A stretch of 64,000 nucleotides of DNA from DATAEE01 sp963725145 (GCA_963725145.1 CAVRXL010000013.1:1240001-1304000), one strand, 5' to 3'; counted from the first letter of the stretch, positions 1 to 8,750 are shown. Notes: generated from the letters alone by a model not told the origin. Made by a program: numbers and translations.

Positions 1-305
1 TCAGAGGGGCCGGCGCGCAGGTCGAGGGCATCCGCGGAAATTTTCTGCCGGAGGCGTTGCGCCGTCTCGGCGAGCTCGGCGTGACGTCCATCATCCTCGA
101 GGGAGGACCGGCTCTCCATGGGTCGGCGTGGCGCGAGCGTCTCGTCGATCGCGTTCAACTCTACATCGGTCAACGAGTGCTCGGGGGCGATGGAGTGCCG
201 TGGCTGGACGGCGCGACGTTCTCCCTGAGGGCGCTTTCGAGGGTCGGCACGCGCTGGCTGGGCGGCGATCTCCTCATAGAGGGCGATGTTCACGGGACTC
301 ATTGA
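1..305 (+). CDS. ribD: RibD, C-terminal end (5-amino-6-(5-phosphoribosylamino)uracil reductase domain), partial
   Basis: The reading frame enters from the left edge and stops with TGA at 303-305. Only about the last 100 residues are present. The segment VTSIILEGGPALHGSAW matches the RibD/RibG reductase signature (ILEGG-P-L--S), and the C-terminus has the usual short ending. RibD deaminates and then reduces the pyrimidine intermediate of riboflavin synthesis in the cytoplasm. It overlaps ribE by 20 bp, which fits translational coupling in a rib operon. The N-terminal deaminase domain lies outside the window. The family call is firm; the gene start cannot be seen. Confidence 0.88.
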   Translation, partial: RGAGAQVEGIRGNFLPEALRRLGELGVTSIILEGGPALHGSAWRERLVDRVQLYIGQRVLGGDGVPWLDGATFSLRALSRVGTRWLGGDLLIEGDVHGTH

Positions 306-912
306 ATCGGTCGGAGAAGTTGCGGAGTTCAAATCGACGCCCGCGGGCTTCCGCATCGGCCTGGCGACCTCGCTCGCGCCGGAGCTCGCGGCCGGGGACA
401 GCGTGGCGGTGAACGGCGTCTGCCTGACCGTCGTCAACGCGGACAGCGAGAGCATCCATGCCGACGTCTCGCCGGAGACGGCGCGCGTCAGCTCGCTCGG
501 ATCGCTCCGCCGCGGCACGCTCGTCAACCTGGAGCGGCCCATGCGGGCCGACGCGCGGCTCGGTGGCCACTTCGTCCAGGGGCATGTCGACGGGACCGGC
601 GTGATCGAGGACGTGCGTGAGGCCGGAGATCACCACTGGCTGACGGTGAAGTTCCCGCCGGCCCTCGCCGCCTACATCGTCCGCAAAGGGTCGATCGCCG
701 TCGACGGGATCAGCCTGACCGTCGCCGGTGTTGACGACAAGCACTTCGACGTCCAGATCGTGCCCTTCACGTGGACCCATACGAACCTGCGCGCCGTGAA
801 GCTCCACGACATCGTCAACATCGAATGCGATATCCTCGGAAAGTACGTCGTCCGCTACGCCGAGCTCGCAGGCCTCGCGCCGGTGAAGCCGGGGCGGCCA
901 GGCCAGCCATGA
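286..912 (+). CDS. ribE: Riboflavin synthase, alpha chain
   Basis: This 208-residue protein starts with the canonical MFTGLIE of riboflavin synthase and consists of two homologous lumazine-binding barrels (about residues 1-95 and 96-195). Each barrel carries the expected pattern, seen as VNGVCLTV near residue 40 and VDGISLTV near residue 140. The enzyme dismutates two 6,7-dimethyl-8-ribityllumazine molecules to riboflavin. The start lies inside the end of ribD, and the stop overlaps the ribBA start as ATGA at 909-912. No ribH (lumazine synthase) follows in this window, so that gene must lie elsewhere. Confidence 0.95.
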   Translation: MFTGLIESVGEVAEFKSTPAGFRIGLATSLAPELAAGDSVAVNGVCLTVVNADSESIHADVSPETARVSSLGSLRRGTLVNLERPMRADARLGGHFVQGHVDGTGVIEDVREAGDHHWLTVKFPPALAAYIVRKGSIAVDGISLTVAGVDDKHFDVQIVPFTWTHTNLRAVKLHDIVNIECDILGKYVVRYAELAGLAPVKPGRPGQP

Positions 913-2123
913 AAAAACGAAATCCCTTCGCCTCGATCGAGGACGCCGTCAACGCGGTGCGGAACGGGCGCATGATCATCGTCGTCGACGACGAGGATCG
1001 CGAGAACGAAGGGGACCTCACGATAGCCGCCGAGAAGATCACGCCGGAAGCGATCAACTTCATGGCGACCCACGGGCGCGGGCTCGTCTGCATGCCGATG
1101 ACCGCGGAGCGGCTCGACGAGCTCGATGTCCCGCTGATGGTCCGCGAGAACAGCACGCGCTTCGACACCGCCTTCTGCGTGTCGGTCGAGGCGAAGGGCG
1201 TGACGACGACGGGCATCTCGGCGGCGGATCGAGCCGCGACGGTCCTCGCGGCGATCGACCCGTCGACACGGCCGTCGGATCTGGCGCGTCCCGGCCACAT
1301 GTTCCCGCTCCGGGCGCGTGCCGGCGGCGTGCTCGTACGCGCCGGCCAGACCGAAGCGGCGGTGGACCTTGCGCGCATCGCCGGGCTGTATCCCGCCGGC
1401 GTGATTTGCGAAATCATGAACGCCGACGGGACCATGGCGCGCGTGCCGGAGCTGGCGAAGTTCGCGAAGCGTCACTCGCTGCTCCTGATCACGATCGCGG
1501 ATCTCATCCAGCACCGGATGCGGACGGAGGGCCTGGTCCGCCGCGTCGCGACCGCCGATCTGCCGACCCGTCACGGCAACTTCCGGATCTCGGCCTACGA
1601 GAGCCTGATCGATCAGGAAACGCACGTGGCGCTCGTGCGAGGAGAGATCGGCGACGGCGACGGTGTGCTCGTGCGCGTGCATTCGCGCTGCCTGACCGGC
1701 GACGTGTTCCACTCCGCGCGGTGCGACTGCGGCGCGCAGCTCGACGCCGCCATGGAACGGATCGCGATCGAGGGCCGCGGCGTACTGCTGTATCTGAACC
1801 AGGAAGGGCGCGGCATCGGCCTCGCGAACAAGATTCGCGCCTACGAGCTCCAGGAGCAGGGCCTGGACACCGTCGAGGCGAACGAGCGGCTCGGTTTCAA
1901 GGCCGATCAGCGTGACTACGGAATCGGCGTGCAGATCCTCAAAGACCTTGGGGTTCGCAGCATGCGCCTCTTGTCCAACAACCCGCGGAAGCTCGTCGGC
2001 CTGGAGGGCTACGGTCTCTCGGTGGCCGAATGGCTTCCGCTCGAGGTTCCCGCCTCGGACCACTCCCGCCACTACCTTCGTGTGAAGAAGGAGAAGCTGG
2101 GACACAAACTCTCCTCTGTGTAG
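909..2123 (+). CDS. ribBA: Bifunctional 3,4-dihydroxy-2-butanone-4-phosphate synthase / GTP cyclohydrolase II
   Basis: This is a 404-residue fusion. The N-terminal half (about 1-205) is DHBP synthase, with the acidic loop DDEDRENEGDL and the GHMFPLRAR segment. The C-terminal half (about 206-404) is GTP cyclohydrolase II, with the zinc cysteines in HSRCLTGDVFHSARCDCG and the GRGIGL loop. The enzyme provides both precursors of riboflavin. I chose ATG 909 because it forms an ATGA overlap with ribE and begins MKKRNPF. The open frame extends further upstream, but that part is the ribE sequence read in another frame. Confidence 0.95.
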   Translation: MKKRNPFASIEDAVNAVRNGRMIIVVDDEDRENEGDLTIAAEKITPEAINFMATHGRGLVCMPMTAERLDELDVPLMVRENSTRFDTAFCVSVEAKGVTTTGISAADRAATVLAAIDPSTRPSDLARPGHMFPLRARAGGVLVRAGQTEAAVDLARIAGLYPAGVICEIMNADGTMARVPELAKFAKRHSLLLITIADLIQHRMRTEGLVRRVATADLPTRHGNFRISAYESLIDQETHVALVRGEIGDGDGVLVRVHSRCLTGDVFHSARCDCGAQLDAAMERIAIEGRGVLLYLNQEGRGIGLANKIRAYELQEQGLDTVEANERLGFKADQRDYGIGVQILKDLGVRSMRLLSNNPRKLVGLEGYGLSVAEWLPLEVPASDHSRHYLRVKKEKLGHKLSSV

Positions 2124-2206
2124 GGACTGCGGACTAGGTAGGGACTTGGGCTCAGCGATCTCGGTCAGGTCGGCCTAGTCCCAAGTTCCTGGTCCCAAGT
2201 CCCTGC
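2123..2206. repeat. Intergenic inverted-repeat array of GGGACT/AGTCCC words
   Basis: The gap after ribBA holds several copies of the word GGGACT(T) on one side and AGTCCC on the other. AGGGACTTGGG at 2140-2150 is perfectly complementary to CCCAAGTCCCT at 2194-2204, and GGACTAG at 2131-2137 to CTAGTCC at 2175-2181. Transcribed, it would fold into a long imperfect stem, so it may end the rib transcript. No U-run follows. Its 7-base periodicity resembles the other heptamer arrays in this window. Confidence 0.6.
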
Positions 2207-2215
2207 CGTGATCGA

Positions 2216-2245
2216 TTGACAGCTTCAGTTCCGCTCAGTTACCAT
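2216..2245 (+). promoter_or_regulatory. Sigma-70-type promoter for ffh and the downstream cluster
   Basis: A consensus -35 box TTGACA (2216-2221) is followed after 18 bp by TACCAT (2240-2245), which matches 4 of 6 positions of TATAAT. The predicted RNA start is near 2252, about 30 bases before the GTG of ffh. Confidence 0.65.
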
Positions 2246-2283
2246 AAGCGTTTGCGTTTGAATCCCTTAGGGCCACAGGGACA

Positions 2284-3651
2284 GTGTTCGAAGCGCTCAC
2301 GACCCGCCTGCAGGATGTCTTCCGTTCGCTCCGCGGCGAAGCGCGGCTGACCGAGGAGACCGTCGAAGCCGCCCTCCGGGAAATCCGGATGGCGCTGCTC
2401 GAGGCGGACGTCAATTTCAAGGTCGTCAAGGCCTTCGTCGATCGCGTGCGAGACCGGGCCGTCGATCAGGAGATCCTCCGCAGCCTGACGCCGGCGCAGG
2501 AGGTCGTCCGGATCGTGCGCGACGAGATGCTGGCGCTCTTCGGCGACACGGCCGGAGGGTTGCCGGAGACATCGGCGCGGCCCCGCGTGATTCTGCTGCT
2601 CGGGCTGCAGGGTTCCGGCAAGACGACGACCGCCGCGAAACTGGGACGCTGGCTGCAGGCGCAGGGGAAGCACGCGCTGGCGGTCTCGACCGACGTACGG
2701 CGCCCGGCGGCCATCGAGCAGCTGTCTGTGCTCGCGAAACAGGCCGGGCTCCGGACCCACGAACCGGCCGGCGAGATGGACCCGGTGGCACGCGCGGCCG
2801 GAGCGCTGACGGAGGCGAGAAACCTCGGGTTCGACGCCGTGATCGTGGACACCGCGGGTCGCCTGCACATCGACGAGGAGCTCATGGACGAGCTCGGGGC
2901 GATCAAGCAGGCGGTGGAACCGGGCGATCTGCTCTATGTCGCCGATGCGATGACGGGGCAGGACGCCATCAAGAGCGCGGGCGAGTTCAACCGGCGGGTG
3001 GGCGTCACCGGTGTCGTCCTGACGAAGCTGGACGGCGATGCGCGCGGCGGCGCCGCGCTGTCGGTCGTCGGCGTCGTCGGCGTCCCGATCGCGTTTGTCG
3101 GGAGCGGCGAACGGTTGCAGGACTTGGAGCCGTTCCATCCCGATCGCGTCGTCTCGCGGGTTCTCGGAATGGGCGACGTGCTGTCGCTCATCGAGAAGGC
3201 GGAGCAGGCGGTCTCGCGCGAAGAGGCGGAGCAGCTCGAGCGAAAAATCCGCACCAATGATTTCACGCTCGAGGACTTTCGCGACCAGCTCCGCGCGATC
3301 AAGCGGATGGGGCCGCTGGAGTCGATCCTGGGCATGCTGCCGGGCATGGGCAACCTTCGCGAGGCCATGCAGCAGCGCGGCGAGATGGACGAGTCGCAGC
3401 TCGAGCGGATCGAGGCGATTATCAACTCCATGACGCCCCTCGAACGCCGGCGGCAGGAGATCATCAACGGAAGCCGCCGAAAGCGGATCGCGCGCGGCAG
3501 CGGCACGTCGGTCGAAGAAGTGAACCGCCTGCTCAAGCAGTTCGTGCAGATGCGGAAAATGCTGAAAGCGGTCGGCGGGCTCGCCGGCTTAGGCAAGAAA
3601 AAGAAGAAGGGCCGCGGCGGCCTCGACGCCCTGCGGTCGATGATGAGGTAA
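2284..3651 (+). CDS. ffh: Signal recognition particle protein Ffh (SRP54 GTPase)
   Basis: This 455-residue protein has the SRP54 order: N domain (about 1-85), GTPase G domain (about 95-300) and methionine-rich M domain (about 325-440). The G domain shows GLQGSGKTTT, DTAGRLHIDEELMDEL and TKLDGDARGGAALS. Ffh binds SRP RNA and signal sequences and delivers nascent membrane proteins to FtsY. The GTG start at 2284 gives the standard N-terminus MFEALTTRLQDVF. It is the first gene of a conserved run with rpsP, khpA, rimM, trmD and rplS and follows a clear promoter. No SRP RNA gene was recognised in the window. Confidence 0.97.
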   Translation: MFEALTTRLQDVFRSLRGEARLTEETVEAALREIRMALLEADVNFKVVKAFVDRVRDRAVDQEILRSLTPAQEVVRIVRDEMLALFGDTAGGLPETSARPRVILLLGLQGSGKTTTAAKLGRWLQAQGKHALAVSTDVRRPAAIEQLSVLAKQAGLRTHEPAGEMDPVARAAGALTEARNLGFDAVIVDTAGRLHIDEELMDELGAIKQAVEPGDLLYVADAMTGQDAIKSAGEFNRRVGVTGVVLTKLDGDARGGAALSVVGVVGVPIAFVGSGERLQDLEPFHPDRVVSRVLGMGDVLSLIEKAEQAVSREEAEQLERKIRTNDFTLEDFRDQLRAIKRMGPLESILGMLPGMGNLREAMQQRGEMDESQLERIEAIINSMTPLERRRQEIINGSRRKRIARGSGTSVEEVNRLLKQFVQMRKMLKAVGGLAGLGKKKKKGRGGLDALRSMMR

Positions 3652-3654
3652 CAA

Positions 3655-3936
3655 ATGCTGGTCATTCGCATGCGGCGTGCGGGCTCGAAGAAGCGCCCGT
3701 TCTTCCGGGTCGTGGTCACCGAAGCGAAGAACCCCCGCGAGGGGAGCTTCGTCGAAGTCCTCGGGCACTACAACCCGCGCACCAAACCGGAGACGCTCGT
3801 GCTCGATCGCGAGCGCGTGGCGCACTGGATCAAGGCGGGGGCACGCCCCTCGGACACCGTGCGGACGCTGATCGACCGCGCTCCGCTCGCGGCGCCGTCG
3901 GCGGAGCCGGCCGAAGGCGGCGCGGTCCGGTCGTGA
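3655..3936 (+). CDS. rpsP: 30S ribosomal protein S16
   Basis: This 93-residue protein has the S16 signature at the N-terminus (MLVIRMRRAGSKKRPFFRVV) and the G-YNP and W---GA-PSDTV segments. S16 is an early-assembly protein of the small subunit. The C-terminus carries a short Ala/Pro/Glu-rich tail common in high-GC organisms. It begins 3 bases after the ffh stop, and its own stop overlaps the start of khpA (GTGA at 3933-3936). Confidence 0.96.
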   Translation: MLVIRMRRAGSKKRPFFRVVVTEAKNPREGSFVEVLGHYNPRTKPETLVLDRERVAHWIKAGARPSDTVRTLIDRAPLAAPSAEPAEGGAVRS

Positions 3937-4172
3937 GCCGGGCGCGCGACGTTGTCGAGGTTGTGGCGCGTGCGCTCGCCGACCGGCCGGAGCAGGTGCG
4001 CGTCGTCGAGACCGAGCAGCGCGGGCAGACGATCGTCGAGTTGTTCATGGCGCCCGGAGATCTGGGGCGGGTGATCGGGAGGCAGGGACGCACCGCGCAG
4101 GCGGTCCGCACGCTGGCTTCGGCCGCCGCGGAGTCCGAGGGCCTGAAGGTCAACGTCGAGTTCAGGGACTAG
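3933..4172 (+). CDS. khpA: KH-domain RNA-binding protein KhpA
   Basis: This 79-residue protein is essentially one type II KH domain with the RNA-binding loop at GRVIGRQGRTAQAVRTL. KhpA family proteins, formerly YlqC, bind RNA and are typically encoded between rpsP and rimM, exactly as here. The start is a GTG overlapping the rpsP stop. In Gram-positives KhpA pairs with KhpB/Jag; no KhpB is present in this window. Confidence 0.9.
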   Translation: MSRARDVVEVVARALADRPEQVRVVETEQRGQTIVELFMAPGDLGRVIGRQGRTAQAVRTLASAAAESEGLKVNVEFRD

Positions 4173-4188
4173 GGACGAGAGTCCGCTG

Positions 4189-4716
4189 GTGAGTTCCTGG
4201 GACGACATGGTGGTCGTCGGGCGGGTTGCCCGTGCCCATGGCAACCGCGGGGAAGTCGTCATCAACGCGGAGACTGATTTTCCGGACATCCGGTTCCGCG
4301 CGGGCAGCGAGCTGCGGGTGCGGCGCGGCGATGCGATCGACACGCTGAAGGTCGCAGGCGTTCGCAGCCATCAGGCCCGGCCGGTCGTCCTCTTCGAGGG
4401 CGTCAGCACCATGGACGCGGCGGAGGCGCTCGCCGGCGCCGAGCTCAGGATCGACCCGGAGGCCATGCGGCCGCTGGCGTCGGGCGAGTTCTACCGCCAC
4501 GAGCTGGTCGGCTGCCGCGTCGAGACGACCGACGGTCGTGAGGTCGGCGATGTTCGGCGCGTCGAAGAAGGGTCGGGCGTCGATCGGCTGGTCGTGGCGG
4601 GCGCCCGGGGCGAGATTCTCGTGCCGCTGGCGGCCGATATCTGCGTGGGGATCGATCCGGCAGCGCGGCGCATCGTCATCCGGCCGCCTGAGGGTTTGCT
4701 CGAGCTCAATGAGTAG
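4189..4716 (+). CDS. rimM: Ribosome maturation factor RimM
   Basis: This 175-residue protein has an N-terminal RimM beta-barrel (about 1-85; MVVVGRVARAHGNRGEVVI is the family start) and a C-terminal PRC barrel (about 95-170, with GEFYRHELVGCRV and EILVPL). RimM binds S19 in the 30S head and helps maturation of the small subunit. The GTG at 4189 sits 16 bases after khpA; GTG or TTG starts are common across this cluster. It is followed directly by trmD, the usual partner. Confidence 0.94.
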   Translation: MSSWDDMVVVGRVARAHGNRGEVVINAETDFPDIRFRAGSELRVRRGDAIDTLKVAGVRSHQARPVVLFEGVSTMDAAEALAGAELRIDPEAMRPLASGEFYRHELVGCRVETTDGREVGDVRRVEEGSGVDRLVVAGARGEILVPLAADICVGIDPAARRIVIRPPEGLLELNE

Positions 4717-4725
4717 TCCGTTGTA

Positions 4726-5454
4726 ATGAAGATCGACCTCGTTACGATCTTTCCGCAGATGGTCGATGCCTGTTTGCGGGAGGGCGTCATCGGACGGGCG
4801 GCGGGCCGGGGGCTCATCGACGTCCGCGTCCACGATTTGCGCGACTATACCGACGATCGGCACCGGGTCGTCGACGACGTGCCGTTCGGAGGCGGGCCCG
4901 GGATGGTGCTCAAGCCCGAACCGTTCTTTCGGGCGCTCGAGCGCGTCGAGTCGGAGCGCGGGCGGCCTGAGGCGATCGTGTTGACCTCTCCCGACGGGCG
5001 GCGGTTCACGCACGTCGAGGCCGAGCGTTTGAGCCGGTTGTCGCACGTGGCGGTGCTGTGCGGACGCTACGAGGGTGTCGACGAGCGGGTCCGGGCACAC
5101 CTGGCGACCGAAGAGCTGTCGATCGGCGACTACGTGCTGACGGGCGGCGAGCTCGCGGCGCTGGTGATCGTCGACGCGGTCGCGCGGCTGAAGCCGGGGG
5201 TCGTCGGCGACGAAGCCTCGGTCGAGCGCGACTCGTTCGCGCGCGGGCTGCTGGACTTTCCTCAGTTCACGCGGCCGGCGGTGTGCCGCGGGCTCGAGGT
5301 GCCCCAGGTGCTGCTGTCGGGGCACCACGCGGAGATCGCGCGCTGGCGCCGGCGCGAAGCGCTCCGCCGGACGCTGGATCGCCGGCCCGATCTGCTCGTT
5401 GCGGCGCCGCTGAACGATGAGGATCGCCGGCTGTTGGAAGAACTGAAACGGTGA
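4726..5454 (+). CDS. trmD: tRNA (guanine-N1-)-methyltransferase TrmD
   Basis: This 242-residue SPOUT methyltransferase shows the trefoil-knot AdoMet site (LCGRYEGVDERV, then LSIGDYVLTGGELAALV) and the flexible C-terminal DNA/RNA-binding domain. It makes m1G37 in tRNAs reading CNN and GGG codons, which prevents frameshifting. The start gives the canonical MKIDLVTIFPQMV. It lies 9 bases after rimM within the same operon. Confidence 0.96.
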   Translation: MKIDLVTIFPQMVDACLREGVIGRAAGRGLIDVRVHDLRDYTDDRHRVVDDVPFGGGPGMVLKPEPFFRALERVESERGRPEAIVLTSPDGRRFTHVEAERLSRLSHVAVLCGRYEGVDERVRAHLATEELSIGDYVLTGGELAALVIVDAVARLKPGVVGDEASVERDSFARGLLDFPQFTRPAVCRGLEVPQVLLSGHHAEIARWRRREALRRTLDRRPDLLVAAPLNDEDRRLLEELKR

Positions 5455-5520
5455 GGCGCGCCAAAGGCGCGAGGGAGCGGAGCGGGGCAAAGGGGTCCCC
5501 GCGAGCGACCGAGCCGGGGT

Positions 5521-5537
5521 CCGGGGCGGAGCCCCGG
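5521..5537. repeat. GC-rich hairpin between trmD and rplS
   Basis: CCGGGGC (5521-5527) and GCCCCGG (5531-5537) form a perfect 7-bp stem with a GGA loop. The whole gap 5455-5562 is a patchwork of G/C-rich palindromic words (GGCGCG, GGGGTCC, GGGGCGGAGCCCC). No U-tract follows, so it is more likely an mRNA processing or attenuation structure, or a repeat remnant, than a classical terminator. Confidence 0.5.
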
Positions 5538-5562
5538 TAAAAATGAAGGGAGCCACGTCATC

Positions 5563-5910
5563 ATGAAGGCCATCGAGACCATCGAGGGCGCGCAGCTCGT
5601 CGAGCGCCCGGCGATGAAGCCCGGCGACACCGTTCGAGTCCACGTCCGAGTGCGCGAAGGGGACAAAGAACGCATCCAGATCTTCGAGGGAATGGTGATC
5701 GCGTACCGGCGCGGCGGCGCCCGCGCATCGTTCACCGTCCGCAAGGTGTCGTTCGGCCAGGGGGTCGAGCGGATTTTCCCGCTCCACTCGCCGACCATCG
5801 ATCGAATCGACGTCCTCCGGACGGCGAAGGTTCGGCGCGCGAAGCTCTACTTCCTGCGCGACCTCAAGGGCAAAGCGGCGCGCATGCGCGAACAAAAGAA
5901 ACCTGCGTAA
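5563..5910 (+). CDS. rplS: 50S ribosomal protein L19
   Basis: This 115-residue protein has the L19 SH3-like fold signature: KPGDTVRVHVRVREGDKERI, then GVERIFPLHSP and RRAKLYFLR. L19 lies at the interface of the two ribosomal subunits. The ATG at 5563 follows a GGGAG ribosome-binding site. It is separated from trmD by a palindromic 108-bp spacer, so its expression may be tuned separately from the upstream genes. Confidence 0.96.
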   Translation: MKAIETIEGAQLVERPAMKPGDTVRVHVRVREGDKERIQIFEGMVIAYRRGGARASFTVRKVSFGQGVERIFPLHSPTIDRIDVLRTAKVRRAKLYFLRDLKGKAARMREQKKPA

Positions 5911-5948
5911 CGCCCGATTCTGATTTAGGATGCACTCCTGATTCGGCA

Positions 5949-6569
5949 ATGAGGCAACGCGCGTTTCGCACACTCGAGAATGCGGTTCGCCGTCTCGGGT
6001 ATCCAAGCGTGGCGGGCGTCGACGAAGTGGGACGCGGGTGCCTGGCGGGCCCCGTGGTAGCGGCGGCCGTCGTGCTCGACCCGGGCCGGTACGTTCCCCG
6101 GATCTGTGACTCCAAGGCGGTCACGCCGATCGAGCGCGAGCAGTTGTATGACCGGATCACTCGGGAGGCGGCGGCCTGGGCGGTCGCAGCGGCCGACGCC
6201 GGCGAGATTGACACGTTCAACATTCACCAGGCGTCGCTCCGGGCGATGCAGCGCGCCGTGCTTCAGCTCACGCCGCTGCCGAGCTTTGTGCTCGTAGACG
6301 CCTTCCGCATCCCGGATCTGCCGATGCCGCAGCGTCCGATCATCCACGGCGACGCCCGCTGCACCGCCATCGCCGCGGCGTCGATCGTGGCCAAGGTCAC
6401 TCGAGACCGGCTGATGCGGCTCCTGCACGAGGAGGATCCCCGCTACGGTTTCGATCGGCACAAAGGATACGCGACGCGCGATCACCTGGAGGCGGTTGCG
6501 CGCCACGGTTACTCCGACGCCCATCGGCGCTCGTTCCGGCCGCCGTCGCTGTTTGATAGGATGGAGTAG
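5949..6569 (+). CDS. rnhB: Ribonuclease HII
   Basis: This 206-residue protein carries the RNase HII signature GVDEVGRGCLAGPVVAAAV near residue 24, with the acidic metal ligands D-E, and the later D (VDAF). The segment ASIVAKVTRDRLM is also diagnostic. The enzyme nicks the RNA strand of RNA/DNA hybrids and removes single ribonucleotides from DNA. It follows rplS, a common arrangement. A TAGGAT box at 5926-5931 lies 17 bases before the ATG and could give it a short-leader promoter of its own. Confidence 0.95.
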   Translation: MRQRAFRTLENAVRRLGYPSVAGVDEVGRGCLAGPVVAAAVVLDPGRYVPRICDSKAVTPIEREQLYDRITREAAAWAVAAADAGEIDTFNIHQASLRAMQRAVLQLTPLPSFVLVDAFRIPDLPMPQRPIIHGDARCTAIAAASIVAKVTRDRLMRLLHEEDPRYGFDRHKGYATRDHLEAVARHGYSDAHRRSFRPPSLFDRME

Positions 6570-6595
6570 TTTCCCGCCGAGCTGGAGACCCCAGG

Positions 6596-8452
6596 TTGCC
6601 CATCGACCGCGCAGAAACGCTCAAGAAGGCTGAGAAGGCCCTCAGACAGGGACGCATCGACGCCGCCATCGCGGAGTACCTGCGCGTCGTCGAGGATCAG
6701 CCGCGCGACTGGAACACGGCGAACACGCTGGGCGATCTGTACGTTCGTGCCGGTCAGCCCGACAAGGCGGCCGGTCAGTACATCCGGATCGCCGAGCACT
6801 TCGCGCGCGAGGGCTTCTATCCGAAAGCCGCCGCGCTCTACAAGAAGATCCTGAAAGTCCGTCCCGACCACGAGACGGCGCTGCTGCAGCTCGCTGAAGT
6901 GTCAGCCCGGCTGGGGCTGCTCGCCGACGCCAAGACGCAGCTCACTACGGTCCTGAAGCAACGTCAGGGCCGCGGGGATCATAAGGGCGCCAACGAGCTG
7001 ATGGTGCGGCTCGGCGCGCTCGATCCGAACGACTTCGACGCGCGGCTCATGGGGGCGCGCGTGCTCGCCGACACGGGCAAGGGGACCGACGCAGCGGCCC
7101 GGTTCCGGCAGATCGCCGACGAGCTTCGCGAGAAAGGGCGCGACGACGACGCCGCGAACGCGCTGCGGGAAGCCGTTCGGCTGAACCCTCAGGATGTCGA
7201 GGGGCGGGCGCAACTCGCGCGCGAGTGCCTGGCGAGGAACGACGTCGCCGGCGCGCGGGAATTCCTCGACGCGGCAACCGCCGGAAACGATCCGGAGCTC
7301 CTGGTCGCGCTCGCAGAGATCGAGCTGCACGGCGAGCGGGAGGACAGCGCGCGCGACATCCTGAGGCGCGTGCTCGGCGCCGACGAGTCCAGAGCCGACG
7401 CCATCGTGAACCTGGGCTGGTCGGTCGTGCAGGCGAGGCCGATGGCCGCATTCATGTGCATCGAGATGGTCGTCGACATGAGAGCCGCAGGGGGTGACTA
7501 CCCGACGGCCGCGGCGATGCTGCAGGAATACGTCGCGCGCGCGTCCACGCAGGTGCCGGCGCTGCTCAAGCTCGTCGAGCTCTGCGTCGACGGCGGCCTC
7601 GAATCCACGATGTACGATGCACAGGCGCAGCTGTGCGACGCCTACCTGGCCGGTGGCCAGTCGGCCGAGGCGCGGGTCATCGCCGAGGATCTGGTCGCGC
7701 GCGAGCCGTGGGAGCGCGGACACATCGAACGCTTCCGCCAGGCGCTCGTGATGCAGAAGGTGCCCGACCCCGACAGCATCATCGCCGAGCGGTTGAGCGG
7801 CCAGTCGCCGTTCCTGGCGACGGATCACTTCGCGCCGCTCGATCTCAGCGAGCCGGCGGGTGAGCGTCGGTCAACGTCGAGCGATGCCGCAGACGAGCCT
7901 GCGGAGTCGCGCGAGATCGACGCGCGATCTCGCCCGGCGCGAGGCGCCGCCCCACCGCGGGCCGCGGCCGGCTCCTCGGAAAAAGCTGAAGTGGATCTGA
8001 CCGGCATCCTCGGAGAAGCGACGGCCGCCGAATCGTCGTCGGACGCGTTCAAGGTCAGGCGGGAGCAGGATGCGGACGACGCGGCCGAGCAGCTGAAGCT
8101 GGCGCGCACGTACCTCGACACCGGGATGCCGGACGAGGCCATTGGCGCGCTCCAGGCGGCCGCGCGGTCGCCGCGCCACCGTTTCGAGGCCGCGTCGGCG
8201 CTCGCGCGGCTGTACGCGCACCGGGGCGAGTTCGGTCAGGCGGTCGAGTGGTTCGAGCGCGCGGCAGAGGCGCCGGCACCGAACACCGATGCCGGACGAG
8301 CGCTTCTCTACGATCTCGGCGTCGCGCTGGAGGCATCGGGCGAGATCACGCGCGCCCTGGCCGTCTTCCTGGAGCTGCAGGCGGATGCCGATCGGTACCG
8401 CGACGTGCAGGCGCGCATCGATCGTCTGTCACGGGTCCAGACCGGAGGTTAG
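6596..8452 (+). CDS. Large tetratricopeptide-repeat protein
   Basis: This 618-residue protein is made of TPR helices at about residues 1-400 and 485-615, separated by a low-complexity acidic/Ala-rich linker (about 405-485). Clear repeats include the stretch around NTANTLGDLYVRAGQPDKAA and the C-terminal ARTYLDTGMPDEAIGALQAA. There is no signal peptide or membrane segment, so it should be a cytoplasmic scaffold or adaptor. The TTG at 6596 is supported by a GGAG about 8 bases upstream. I cannot name a specific function; its position after rnhB gives no clear hint. Confidence 0.8.
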   Translation: MPIDRAETLKKAEKALRQGRIDAAIAEYLRVVEDQPRDWNTANTLGDLYVRAGQPDKAAGQYIRIAEHFAREGFYPKAAALYKKILKVRPDHETALLQLAEVSARLGLLADAKTQLTTVLKQRQGRGDHKGANELMVRLGALDPNDFDARLMGARVLADTGKGTDAAARFRQIADELREKGRDDDAANALREAVRLNPQDVEGRAQLARECLARNDVAGAREFLDAATAGNDPELLVALAEIELHGEREDSARDILRRVLGADESRADAIVNLGWSVVQARPMAAFMCIEMVVDMRAAGGDYPTAAAMLQEYVARASTQVPALLKLVELCVDGGLESTMYDAQAQLCDAYLAGGQSAEARVIAEDLVAREPWERGHIERFRQALVMQKVPDPDSIIAERLSGQSPFLATDHFAPLDLSEPAGERRSTSSDAADEPAESREIDARSRPARGAAPPRAAAGSSEKAEVDLTGILGEATAAESSSDAFKVRREQDADDAAEQLKLARTYLDTGMPDEAIGALQAAARSPRHRFEAASALARLYAHRGEFGQAVEWFERAAEAPAPNTDAGRALLYDLGVALEASGEITRALAVFLELQADADRYRDVQARIDRLSRVQTGG

Positions 8453-8478
8453 CCGTTCGCTCCGTCAGCCGGATCCTG

Positions 8479-8721
8479 TTGGCGGCGTACTTCCTCGAAG
8501 CGGGCCTCCTGCTGGTGCTCGCGCCATGGATCGACAGGTTCTGGGATCAGAACTCCTTCCTCGTGACCTCTCCGTCGCTTCGCGATTGGATTAACAACTC
8601 GTTCGTGCGGGGCGCCGTGTCGGGGATCGGCGTCCTGACCGTCTTCGCCGGCCTTGCCGAGATCGCCGCGATGTTCGCCGCGCGCCGGACGCCGGAGCCG
8701 GGGGACCACGCGTCGATCTGA
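8479..8721 (+). CDS. Small predicted membrane protein
   Basis: This frame encodes about 80 residues with two hydrophobic segments (LAAYFLEAGLLLVLAPWI and VSGIGVLTVFAGLAEIAAMF), so a two-pass membrane protein is likely. The start is unclear. The TTG at 8479 is the first standard start after the TPR gene ends, but a strong GGAGG at 8443-8447 points to a start nearer 8455, where the in-frame codon is GTT. A start inside the TPR gene is also possible. No family was recognised. Confidence 0.5.
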   Translation: MAAYFLEAGLLLVLAPWIDRFWDQNSFLVTSPSLRDWINNSFVRGAVSGIGVLTVFAGLAEIAAMFAARRTPEPGDHASI

Positions 8722-8723
8722 GC

Positions 8724-8750
8724 CACGGATTACACGGATTACACGGATCC
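8724..8750 (+). repeat. Three 9-bp tandem units CACGGATTA
   Basis: CACGGATTA occurs at 8724-8732 and 8733-8741, then as CACGGATCC at 8742-8750. The exact reverse complement TAATCCGTG occurs at 10382-10390, so the PLD-like gene is flanked by inverted copies. Confidence 0.75.

Noticed and set aside
5455..5562. Rho-independent terminator between trmD and rplS
   Set aside because: A GC hairpin is present but no T-run follows, and the flanking genes belong to one conserved operon.
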